This document shows positions 50,887-59,013 of a stretch of 64,000 nt of DNA, in pieces (positions within the stretch are counted from its first letter, which is position 1; the number at the start of each line of letters is the position of its first letter). The DNA lies in the NCBI RefSeq assembly GCF_018732085.1, contig NZ_CP076103.1:4340001-4404000 (forward strand), in the 5' to 3' direction. This stretch comes from Lysobacter capsici (GTDB taxonomy: Bacteria > Pseudomonadota > Gammaproteobacteria > Xanthomonadales > Xanthomonadaceae). The notes under the pieces are model-generated. The model saw nothing but the letters and a program-made list of their open reading frames with translations, made no database searches and had not been told where the DNA came from. The translations under genes were made by a program, and so were the position numbers.

Positions 50887-52134
50887 ATGAACGCTTCCAC
50901 CCTGCTCAAACCCCTCGCCGCCGCCGCGCTCGCCGTGGCCTTGTCGGCGCCCGCCTCGGCGGCCGACAGCCATTGGGTCGGCACCTGGAGCGCCAGCCCC
51001 CAGGCCACCTGGGCCGCCGACTTCGTGCTGCCCACCGGCACCCCGCCGCGCCTGCGCGACCAGACCCTGCGCCAGGTCGCGCGGGTCAGCGTCGGCGGCG
51101 GGCGCGTGCGCATCGCCTTGTCGAATGCCTACGGCGCGCAGCCGGTGACGATCGGCGCGGCCCGGATTGCGCTCAGCGCCGGCGGCTCGCGCATCGACCC
51201 GGCCAGCGATCGCGTGCTGAGCTTCGGCGGCCAGCCGGGCGTCACCTTGCCGCCGGGCGCGCCGGTGCTCAGCGATCCGGTCGACCTCGATATCGCCGCG
51301 CTCGGCGAAGTCGCGGTCAGCCTGTACCTGCCGCGCGACACCGCGGTGCAGACCTTTCATTGGGAAGGCCGCCAGGACGCGTATCTGGTCGCGGGCGATC
51401 GCACCGCCGACGCGCAGCTCGCGCGCGCCGACACGCTGCAGACGCGGCCGTTCCTCAGCGGCGTGTATGTCGAATCCGCCCGCCCCACCCGCAGCGTGGT
51501 GGTCCTGGGCGATTCGATCACCGACGGCGCCGCGTCGACGCCCAACCGCTACCAGCGCTGGCCCGACCTGCTCGCCCAACGCCTGGCCAAACACGACATC
51601 GCCGTGCTCAACGCCGGCATTTCCGGCGGCCAGGTGTTGAACGACGGCATGGGCGCGAGCGCGCTGGCGCGGTTCGAACGCGACGTGCTGAGCCTGAAAC
51701 CCGACACCGTGTTCGTGCTGCTCGGCATCAACGACATCGGCTGGCCCGGCAGCAGTTTCGAACCCGCGCGCGCAGCGATGAGCGCGCCGCGCCTGATCGC
51801 CGGGTATCGCCAGTTGATCGCGCGCGCGCATCTGCACGGCGTGCGCATCGTCGGCGCGACCCTGACCCCGTTCGAAGGCGCGCTGCCGGATGCGCCGATC
51901 CACGACTACTACAACGCCGACAAGGACAAGGTGCGCCAGGCCGTCAACGCCTGGATCCGCGACAGCGGCGAGTTCGATGCGGTGGTCGATTTCGACGCGA
52001 TCACGCGCGACCCGAACCACCCGCAACGCTTCCTGCCCGCCTACGACTCCGGCGACCGTCTGCATCCGGGCGACGCGGGCTATCGGGCGATGGCCGCGGC
52101 GGTCGACGAGGCCGCGCTGTTCGGCGCGCGCTGA
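50887..52134 (+). CDS. Secreted SGNH/GDSL-family hydrolase
   Basis: 415 aa. Signal peptide up to ASA/ADSHWVG. An N-terminal beta-rich domain covers about 26-195 (WVGTWSASPQ, FHWEGRQDAYLVAGD). The SGNH hydrolase domain has Ser210 in VVLGDSITDGAAS (block I), NAGISGGQ (Gly, block II), LLGINDIGWPG (Asn, block III) and SGDRLHPGDAG (Asp/His, block V). Proteins of this layout are esterases or lipases, some acting on polysaccharide acetyl groups or phospholipids; the substrate is open. It is divergent from a LysR gene and followed by an alcohol dehydrogenase on the same strand. Confidence 0.92.
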   Translation: MNASTLLKPLAAAALAVALSAPASAADSHWVGTWSASPQATWAADFVLPTGTPPRLRDQTLRQVARVSVGGGRVRIALSNAYGAQPVTIGAARIALSAGGSRIDPASDRVLSFGGQPGVTLPPGAPVLSDPVDLDIAALGEVAVSLYLPRDTAVQTFHWEGRQDAYLVAGDRTADAQLARADTLQTRPFLSGVYVESARPTRSVVVLGDSITDGAASTPNRYQRWPDLLAQRLAKHDIAVLNAGISGGQVLNDGMGASALARFERDVLSLKPDTVFVLLGINDIGWPGSSFEPARAAMSAPRLIAGYRQLIARAHLHGVRIVGATLTPFEGALPDAPIHDYYNADKDKVRQAVNAWIRDSGEFDAVVDFDAITRDPNHPQRFLPAYDSGDRLHPGDAGYRAMAAAVDEAALFGAR

Positions 52135-52258
52135 GTCTCATGCACCACATCGCCCCCCGATCCAACCGTCTTCGCATCATCGTTCGACACGTTTTCGCAC
52201 AATCCGGCCTCGTCGCCACGATGCCGGCCTCACCTTCCCAAGCATGCTGGAGTACGCA

Positions 52259-53275
52259 ATGAAAGCCGTAGCCCTCACCCATTACCTGCCGATCGACGAC
52301 CCGCAATCGCTGCTCGATGTCGAGCTGCCCGCACCGGTCGCGACCGGCCACGACCTGCTCGTGCGCGTGGAAGCGATCTCGGTCAATCCGGTCGACACCA
52401 AGGTGCGTTCGCCCAAGCCGCAGGTCGAAGCGCAGCCGCGCGTGCTCGGCTACGACGCCGCCGGCACGGTCGAAGCGGTCGGCGAACACGTCACCCGCTT
52501 CAAGGTCGGCGATCGCGTCTATTACGCCGGCGACATCACCCGTCCGGGCAGCAACAGCGAACTGCATCTGGTCGACGAACGCATCGTCGGCGCGGCGCCG
52601 GCTTCGCTGAGCGCTGCGCAAGCCGCGGCGCTGCCGCTGACCGCGATCACCGCGTGGGAACTGCTGTTCCAGCGCATGCCGTTCGATTCGGAAACCGGCG
52701 GCCAGGGCAAGTCGCTGCTGATCCTCGCCGGCGCCGGCGGCGTGGGCTCGATCGCGATCCAGATCGCCAAGCGCGCGGGCTTCACGGTGATCGCCACCGC
52801 TTCGCGCGAGGAGAGCATCGACTGGAGCAAGCAGATGGGCGCCGATCACGTGATCGATCATCGTCAGCCGCTGGCGCCGCAACTCAAGGCGCTGGGTTTC
52901 GAACACGTCGACGCCGCGTTGAATCTGGCCGACACCGATCGCTACTGGGACGCGCTGGGCGAATTGCTCGCGCCGCAGGGCCATGTCGGCCTGATCGTGG
53001 AGCCGTCGGGCGCGCTCAAGATCGGCGATCCGTACAAGGCCAAGTGCATCGGCATCCATTGGGAAATGATGTTCGCCCGTCCGCGCTTCCGCACCCCCGA
53101 CATGATCGAGCAAGGCCGCATCCTCGACCGCGTCGCGCAGTTGATCGACGCCGGCGAACTCAAGGGTACGCACAGCGCGACCATCGGCGCGATCAACGCG
53201 GCGAACCTGCGTGAAACCCATCGCCGCCTGGAATCGGGCAGCACCATCGGCAAGCTGGTGCTGGCGGGTTGGTGA
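52259..53275 (+). CDS. Zinc-type alcohol dehydrogenase family / quinone oxidoreductase-like protein
   Basis: A 338-aa medium-chain reductase. The GroES-like N-terminal domain includes 'VSVNPVDTKVR' and 'VLGYDAAGTVEAVGEHV'. The NADP-binding Rossmann motif is LILAGAGGVGSIAIQIAKRA near residue 158. Cys/Glu zinc ligands are lacking, as in zeta-crystallin-like quinone oxidoreductases, despite the family name. ATG 52259 has GGAG six bases upstream. 124 bases separate it from the SGNH hydrolase. An intrinsic terminator follows at 53349. Substrate unknown. Confidence 0.9.
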   Translation: MKAVALTHYLPIDDPQSLLDVELPAPVATGHDLLVRVEAISVNPVDTKVRSPKPQVEAQPRVLGYDAAGTVEAVGEHVTRFKVGDRVYYAGDITRPGSNSELHLVDERIVGAAPASLSAAQAAALPLTAITAWELLFQRMPFDSETGGQGKSLLILAGAGGVGSIAIQIAKRAGFTVIATASREESIDWSKQMGADHVIDHRQPLAPQLKALGFEHVDAALNLADTDRYWDALGELLAPQGHVGLIVEPSGALKIGDPYKAKCIGIHWEMMFARPRFRTPDMIEQGRILDRVAQLIDAGELKGTHSATIGAINAANLRETHRRLESGSTIGKLVLAGW

Positions 53276-53348
53276 GCAATCGCGCGGCGACGGTCGCATC
53301 GGGTTCGATGCGATCGATGCTTCGCAGGCGGATACGCATTCGGATATG

Positions 53349-53384
53349 CGAAGGGCGCTGCATCGCTGCAGCGCCCTTCGTTTT
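53349..53384 (+). terminator. Intrinsic terminator after the alcohol dehydrogenase
   Basis: A perfect 14-bp stem CGAAGGGCGCTGCA / TGCAGCGCCCTTCG with loop TCGC is followed by TTTT. It lies between convergent genes. Confidence 0.9.
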
Positions 53385-53431
53385 ACTCGTGAATCAAACC
53401 GCGCACGGCGATCAACCCGCGCCGTCGCCCA

Positions 53432-55513
53432 TTACAGCCCCGACCCACCGCAGCCCTTGAGCAAATAGGTTTCGATCAATCCCAACTGATCGCCCATGAT
53501 CTTGCGGGTCCAGGCCGGGCCGTGCGCATAGTCGGCGATCGGGTGGTACTCGACCGGTTGCCCGGACGCCTTGGCCTTGCCGGCGAACCATTCGGACTGC
53601 TCGATCGGCACGGTCTGATCGCGGTCGCCGTGGTAGATCATGATCGGGATCTTGATCTTGTCGGCCTGATCGATCGGGCTCAACCCTTCGACGGTCGGCG
53701 CCTGCGCCTCGCGGAAGAACGGGTTGGTGTAGAACCGCGCCCAGATCTTGCGGATGTCGGACACGCCGGCGCCGGCGATCGCGCATTTGTACAGGCCGTT
53801 CGGGCGCACCGACGCGGCGAACGCGGCATAACCGCCGTAGGAGAAGCCGAACATCGCCACGCGGCCGGGCTGGGCGATCTTCTGCTCGATCAGCCAACGC
53901 ACGCCGTCGTCCTTGTCGTCCTGCATCTTCTGGCCCCATTCGGCGTCGCCGGCGACCCACAACTGCCGGCCCCAGCCCTGCGAGCCGCGATACTGCGGCT
54001 GCAACACCGCCATGCAGCGCGACGCCATCAGCGGCACCCACATCGAGCCGTCGAAGCCCATGTGATCGCGCGACCACGGTCCGCCGTGCGGATGCACCAC
54101 CGACGGCCACGGGCCGGCGCCGCACAGTTCGGTGCTCGGCGTGGTCAGGAACGCCGGTATCGTCTGGCCGTCGCGCGCCTTGTAGTACACCAACCGGGTC
54201 TGGCCGAGCGCGGCGCGATCGATCTGCGGATACGCCTTGCCCAGCGACGACAGCTTGCCCTCGCGCAGCAGGTAGTACTCCGGCGGACGCGCCGCGCCGT
54301 CGACCGCGATCACCGCGGTGTCGAGGTCGGCGGTGTAGTCGACCAGCCGGTAACCGGCCTGACTGTCGTAACCGACGGTGGCCCGCTCGCCGTTGGCCGG
54401 ATCGACCAGTTCGGTCGGCGTCGGCGCGAGTTGCAGCGCCGCGCGCAGGGCCTGATCGAGCGCCTTGAGCTTGGGATGCACCCATTGCACGTCGGCGCCG
54501 CGCGGGCCTTCGTAACTCAGGCCGAGAATCTCGCCCAGGCCGACGCCGTCCACGCCCTTGACCCGGTTGACGATGGTCGAGGACGCATCGAAGAAGCGGT
54601 GCTCGAACAGGTTCTCCTTCTTGCGCTTGGCGGCGATGTCGTATTCGTAGATCACCGACTTGTCGCGGCCGACGTTGCTGCGCACGAAGGCGATGTTCGG
54701 ATCGTCGGCAAAACCGACCACCTCGACCTCGTCGCGGCTTTTGACGTAGGAGCGGAAGTGTTCTTCCCATTCGCCGCTTTTGGGATTGCGGAACTGCGCG
54801 GCGACGAACGCGCCCTTGCCGTCGGTGTCGTTGCTCAGGCGCGCGGCGAGGTTGCCCTGCGCGTCGGTCAGATAGCCGGCGACGCGATCGTGGCTGCGCT
54901 GCACGCGCTCGGCCTTGAAGCTGCGCAGGTCGACCTTGTACACATCGCCCGAGGTCGAACCGACCCGGTTGATCACCAGCACGTGGTCGGGATCGTTGGG
55001 CAGCGTGTCGAGGATCGAGGGCACCGACAAGGCCTGTCGCACCTGTTCGTCGCGGCTCTCGGCGCGCTGCTGCGGCATCGGCTCGCGCCACTGCTTGCCC
55101 TGCAGGTCGGTGATCATCAGCTTGTTGGTGAAAGTCTTGTACAAGCGGTCGGCGCGCAGGTCGTAGGGCTGCCACAGCGACACCGCGAGCAGGTCGTCCT
55201 TGATGAAACTCACGCCCTGCAGCTTCATCTTGGCCGAGCCGATCACGGTCGGCGCCTTGTCGAGCGCACCGGTGTCCCACACCAGGATCACCCGCTCCTC
55301 GCCGCGCGCCTGCAGCGCCGCCAGGTGCTTGCCGTCCGGCGACAGGCTGAAACTCGACACCGCCGGGAACGCCGCCAATTGTTCCACCGTCGGCACCGCC
55401 GGCTTGGCCTGCGCCGCCGTAACCGCGGCCAAGGCCAGCGCGAAGCCGAGCGTCAGCCGCTCAAGCGCCGGTCGCCTTGGCGTCACGCGTTCGAACCCAT
55501 GCATTTTGTCCAT
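53432..55513 (-). CDS. S9-family prolyl-oligopeptidase-like peptidase
   Basis: A 693-aa exported peptidase. ATG 55513 follows an AAGGGG site; signal region RLTLGFALALAAVTAAQA/K. The beta-propeller runs about 40-420. The alpha/beta hydrolase domain carries Ser558 in GFSYGGYAA, Asp in YHGDRDQTVP and His in DYAHGP. This is the acylaminoacyl/oligopeptidase branch, distinct from the paired S9 genes at 10.3-15.8 kb. It lies 69 bases downstream of a TonB receptor on the same strand, with a terminator between, suggesting linked use of peptides. Confidence 0.93.
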   Translation of the reverse strand: MDKMHGFERVTPRRPALERLTLGFALALAAVTAAQAKPAVPTVEQLAAFPAVSSFSLSPDGKHLAALQARGEERVILVWDTGALDKAPTVIGSAKMKLQGVSFIKDDLLAVSLWQPYDLRADRLYKTFTNKLMITDLQGKQWREPMPQQRAESRDEQVRQALSVPSILDTLPNDPDHVLVINRVGSTSGDVYKVDLRSFKAERVQRSHDRVAGYLTDAQGNLAARLSNDTDGKGAFVAAQFRNPKSGEWEEHFRSYVKSRDEVEVVGFADDPNIAFVRSNVGRDKSVIYEYDIAAKRKKENLFEHRFFDASSTIVNRVKGVDGVGLGEILGLSYEGPRGADVQWVHPKLKALDQALRAALQLAPTPTELVDPANGERATVGYDSQAGYRLVDYTADLDTAVIAVDGAARPPEYYLLREGKLSSLGKAYPQIDRAALGQTRLVYYKARDGQTIPAFLTTPSTELCGAGPWPSVVHPHGGPWSRDHMGFDGSMWVPLMASRCMAVLQPQYRGSQGWGRQLWVAGDAEWGQKMQDDKDDGVRWLIEQKIAQPGRVAMFGFSYGGYAAFAASVRPNGLYKCAIAGAGVSDIRKIWARFYTNPFFREAQAPTVEGLSPIDQADKIKIPIMIYHGDRDQTVPIEQSEWFAGKAKASGQPVEYHPIADYAHGPAWTRKIMGDQLGLIETYLLKGCGGSGL

Positions 55514-55539
55514 GAAGATTCCCCTTCTTACGGGCAAAA

Positions 55540-55574
55540 AAAGACCGCCGCCCGGGAAGGGGCGGCGGCCGTTG
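55540..55574 (-). terminator. Intrinsic terminator after the large TonB receptor
   Basis: On the minus strand a GGCCGCCGCC / GGGCGGCGGTC stem is followed by TTTTTTTG. It sits between the receptor stop (55582) and the S9 start (55513), so the S9 gene is likely expressed partly by read-through or from its own promoter. Confidence 0.8.
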
Positions 55575-55581
55575 GTACTTA

Positions 55582-58500
55582 TCAGAACTTCGCCTGGACG
55601 TTCAGGAAGAACGAGCGACCGACGTAGTCGTAACCGCTGTACAGCGGCGCGTTACCCACGCGGTTGTACACGCCCGACTGCGAGATGGTCTTCGGCTCGG
55701 CGTCGAACACGTTGCGCACGCCGCCGGTGAAGGTCCACTTGTCCAGCTTGTACTGCGCCGAGACGTTCGACAGGTAGTAGTCCTCGGTGTGCATCTTGAA
55801 CGGCGAGGTCTCGCGATCCAGACCGTAGTAGCCGTAGCTCTGGGTGGAGTCGATCCATTCCAGACCGTAGCGGATCTTCCAGTTCTTCCAGTCGTAGGTG
55901 GTGTCGAGCGTGGCGCTCATCGACGGCGAACCCACGTTGCCGTTGACATCGCGCACCGGGTCGCCATCGAACAGCTTGCTGGACTGCTCCAGGAAGTGGG
56001 TCGCCTGCAAGGTGGTGCGCAGGGTGCCCGGGCCCAGATCGCGGACATAGCGGACGGTGAAGTCCAGGCCGCGCACGCGGTCGGTGGCCAGGTTGAAGTA
56101 GCTGTCCTGGACGGTCAGCGCGTTGCTGCCCGCGGCGCGGGGAGCGACCACGCGGCAGTAGCTGCCGCCGGCGCGGAACGACGGATCGTTGTAGCAGAAG
56201 TCCAGGATGTTGGCGCCGCCGGCGCGCGCGACGCCGTTCTCCACTTCGATCTTGTAGTAGTCCACCGCGAACGACAGGTCGCCGAAGTTCTTCGAGAATT
56301 CCGGCTGCAGCACGATGCCGGTGGTGAAGTTCTTCGAGGTTTCCGCCTTCAGGCCCTGCGCGGCGCCGCCCAGGCCGATCGAGGTGATGCTGCTGGTCGC
56401 GTTGAAGTTGCCCGGCAGGCCTTCGGAGGCGCAGTTGGCGGCCAGCGCGACCGACGCGTCCGGATCGGCGCCGTAGTTGTTGCACGGGTCGTTGCTCGCG
56501 GGCAGGAAGCCCGAGGTGGCGCCGAGGAACTGTTCGAACAGCGCCGGGGCGCGGTAGGACGTACCGTAGGACGCACGCAGGGTCAGCCAGTTGACCGGAG
56601 TCCACAGGCCGCCGATCTTGTAGGTGTTGTCGCTGCCGTAGGACTTGTAGTCGGTGTAGCGGGCCGACAGGTTGAAGATCAGTTCTTCCGCGCCCTTCAG
56701 GCCCGACAGCACCGGCACTTCGACTTCGCCGTAGATTTCCTTGACCGAATCGTTGCCGCGGGTCGGATCGCCCGAGGTCAGGCCGAACAGGTTGCGATTC
56801 ACCGCGTCGACCGACGGGCTGTCGTCGATCTTGGAGTGGCGGTACTCGACACCGAACGCGCCGCGCACCTGGCCGTACGGCAGCGAGAACAGCGGACCGT
56901 CGATCGCGAAGTTGACGGTGCTTTCTTCATACAGGGTGTTGCCGGTGACCGGGCGGAACACGTAGTTCTTCCAGTTCTCCGGCAGCACGCCGCCGATGAC
57001 CTGCGAGGTCAGGAACGGCGCGGCCACGCAGCCGTCGGCCGCGTTGCGGCAAGCGAAACCGCCGCCCGGCGCGGCGACCACGTCGAGGCTGCGCGCCACG
57101 CGGTCGGTCAGGAACGACTGGAAGGTGTAGTCGGCGTCCGAACGCGCCTTGCTGACCATGAAGTCGTAGCGCCAGTCGGTCCACACGAAATCGCCGCGCA
57201 GGCCGCCGGTGGCCTTCCAGAAGTCGACCGTCTGCGAGCTGTGATCGTTGCCGAAGCCGATGAAGGCGCGCACCGCTACCGGCTGACCGTTGCTGATCTC
57301 GGTCGGCGGGGCCTGGAACAGGCTGGTCTGCAGCGAGGCCGGCAGCAGCAGGCTGCCGCGGGCGTAGTCCAGCGACAGCTGGCGGTAGCCGGTCTGGCTG
57401 GATTCGCGGCGATTGCCGAGCAGTTCGAAGTACACCTCGGCGTTGCCGAGCGCCTGCAGGTCGTAGGCGCCCTGGACGAAGCCGGTCTTCACTTCCACCG
57501 GCGAGATCAGCGAGCGGTTGAGAATGCGCGGGTCGAAGGTGTCGCGCACGTTGAGGTTGTTGCTGCCGCCGCCCACGCCCTCGAAGCCCGGCAGGCCGGT
57601 GGTGATGGACGAATTCGGGCGCCAGCGGTTGAACGTGGTGCCGACCGAGCCGGCCGCGCCGACGCCGGCGCGGGTGTTGGTGCCGATGGTGTTGATGGTG
57701 ACGCCGTTGGAGCCGGTGCCGGTGATCGGGTAGCACTTCGGCCTGCCGGTCAGCGGGTCGACGAAGTCGGCGCTGCCCCACGCGCCCACGCCGGTCACGT
57801 TGCCGGAGGTGTCGCGGGTGACGGTGCGGCGGTAGTCGGTGTTGCACTTGGTCCAGTCGCGGTCGCCCAGGTTCAGTTCGTTGCGGTCGTAGGCTTCGAA
57901 CGAGCCGGAGATGCTGAAGCGGTCGCCGGTCTTGCCCCATGCCAGCGAGTAACGGGTTTCGTCGCCGCCGCCGTCTTCGGTCACGTTGTACTGGGCTTCG
58001 ACCGAGAACTCGTTGATGTTCTTGCGGGTGACGATGTTGACCACGCCGGCGATCGCGTCGGAACCGTAGATCGACGAGGCGCCGTCCTTGAGGATTTCGA
58101 TGTGGTCGATCATCGCGCTGGGCAGCACGTTGAGGTCGGCCGAGCCGACCGAACCGCGCGAACCCGCTGGCGCCACGCGGCGGCCGTTGAGCAGGATCAG
58201 GGTGCGGGTCGGGTTCATGCCGCGCAGGCCGAGGGTGTTGGCACCCGGGCCGCCGTTGGTGACGAAGCCGCCGTAGGCGTTGTTGATCTGCCCCGAGCCC
58301 GCGGTGACGGCGGTGCTCTGCAGCGCGCCGGCGGTGGAGTTGAAGCCGGCCAGGGTGGTTTCTTCGCGGGTGATGACCTGCAGCGGCGAAACCGAGGTGA
58401 AGGTGTCGCGGCCGATGCGCGAGCCGGTGACGGTGACCGTCTCCAGGCTGGTCGCGGAGGTCGTGGTCGGCTTGGCGGGCGCCTCGGCGTCCGGCTTGGC

Positions 58501-58605
58501 GGCGTCCTGAGCGAACGCGACGCCGGCGACCGGCAGGATCAGCGCCGCGATCAGCGCGGAGCTGAGACGGTGCCGCTTGGGTGCAACACAAATACGTGAA
58601 GCCAT
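55582..58605 (-). CDS. Large TonB-dependent outer membrane receptor
   Basis: 1007 aa. ATG 58605 has an AGGGGGA site; signal peptide to VAFA/QDAAKPD. The TonB-box-like segment is SLETVTVTGSRI. The plug has 'LNGRRVAPAGSRGSVGSADL' and 'IEILKDGASSIYGSDAIAGV', the hallmark of the large receptor class common in Xanthomonadaceae and Caulobacter-like bacteria. The barrel ends SFFLNVQAKF with terminal Phe. Two short Cys pairs occur in loops. Length (~1000) is typical of this class, often tied to carbohydrate or peptide uptake. An S9 peptidase follows. Confidence 0.94.
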   Translation of the reverse strand: MASRICVAPKRHRLSSALIAALILPVAGVAFAQDAAKPDAEAPAKPTTTSATSLETVTVTGSRIGRDTFTSVSPLQVITREETTLAGFNSTAGALQSTAVTAGSGQINNAYGGFVTNGGPGANTLGLRGMNPTRTLILLNGRRVAPAGSRGSVGSADLNVLPSAMIDHIEILKDGASSIYGSDAIAGVVNIVTRKNINEFSVEAQYNVTEDGGGDETRYSLAWGKTGDRFSISGSFEAYDRNELNLGDRDWTKCNTDYRRTVTRDTSGNVTGVGAWGSADFVDPLTGRPKCYPITGTGSNGVTINTIGTNTRAGVGAAGSVGTTFNRWRPNSSITTGLPGFEGVGGGSNNLNVRDTFDPRILNRSLISPVEVKTGFVQGAYDLQALGNAEVYFELLGNRRESSQTGYRQLSLDYARGSLLLPASLQTSLFQAPPTEISNGQPVAVRAFIGFGNDHSSQTVDFWKATGGLRGDFVWTDWRYDFMVSKARSDADYTFQSFLTDRVARSLDVVAAPGGGFACRNAADGCVAAPFLTSQVIGGVLPENWKNYVFRPVTGNTLYEESTVNFAIDGPLFSLPYGQVRGAFGVEYRHSKIDDSPSVDAVNRNLFGLTSGDPTRGNDSVKEIYGEVEVPVLSGLKGAEELIFNLSARYTDYKSYGSDNTYKIGGLWTPVNWLTLRASYGTSYRAPALFEQFLGATSGFLPASNDPCNNYGADPDASVALAANCASEGLPGNFNATSSITSIGLGGAAQGLKAETSKNFTTGIVLQPEFSKNFGDLSFAVDYYKIEVENGVARAGGANILDFCYNDPSFRAGGSYCRVVAPRAAGSNALTVQDSYFNLATDRVRGLDFTVRYVRDLGPGTLRTTLQATHFLEQSSKLFDGDPVRDVNGNVGSPSMSATLDTTYDWKNWKIRYGLEWIDSTQSYGYYGLDRETSPFKMHTEDYYLSNVSAQYKLDKWTFTGGVRNVFDAEPKTISQSGVYNRVGNAPLYSGYDYVGRSFFLNVQAKF

Positions 58606-58717
58606 CGCTTCCCCCTGGATAATGTATAGATATTTCAGATAGTTACCGAGGCCTGCCGGGCGTACCCCACGCCGGGCGGCGGTGCGTTTCATCGAACGTT
58701 AACGAACGATTCACAGG

Positions 58718-58746
58718 AAATTAACCGTACTGACATCACTCGTCAA
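58718..58746 (-). promoter_or_regulatory. Candidate sigma-70 promoter for the large TonB receptor
   Basis: On the minus strand TTGACG is followed after 17 bases by TAATTT. The -35 matches five of six consensus bases; the -10 is weak. It would give an untranslated leader of about 105 bases. The rest of 58606-58922 shows no gene; it is AT-richer than its surroundings. Confidence 0.4.
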
Positions 58747-58922
58747 CATAGATCTGCTTCACCGTTTTTGCGCAACGAGGTGAATGGATTGATGCTGCAA
58801 GCCCAACGACCGTGCCGATTCCGCACTCTTGACGGTCCGTCGGTCACAAAAAATCAAACAAGCCCTCACAGATCATTAACGCTATCGACGCGTGCCACCC
58901 CACCCTCACGCCGTCGGCCGGG

Positions 58923-58976
58923 CAAAAAGAAGGGCGGTCGACGCCGGATCTCCATATCCGGCGCCGCCGCCCTCTT
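58923..58976 (-). terminator. Intrinsic terminator of the EF-G paralogue gene
   Basis: A long imperfect stem (GAGGGCGGCGGCGCCGGAT against ATCCGGCGTCGACCGCCCTTC) is followed by TTTTT on the minus strand. It is 38 bases past the stop at 59014. Confidence 0.85.
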
Positions 58977-59013
58977 CATCCCGCTTCACGCCGCCATTCG
59001 CGGCGCGTCCGGC

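Noticed and set aside
55789..58599. 936-aa + strand frame opposite the large TonB receptor
   Set aside because: Composition (VAVGGV, RRGAV repeats) and lack of any motif mark it as a shadow of the receptor gene.
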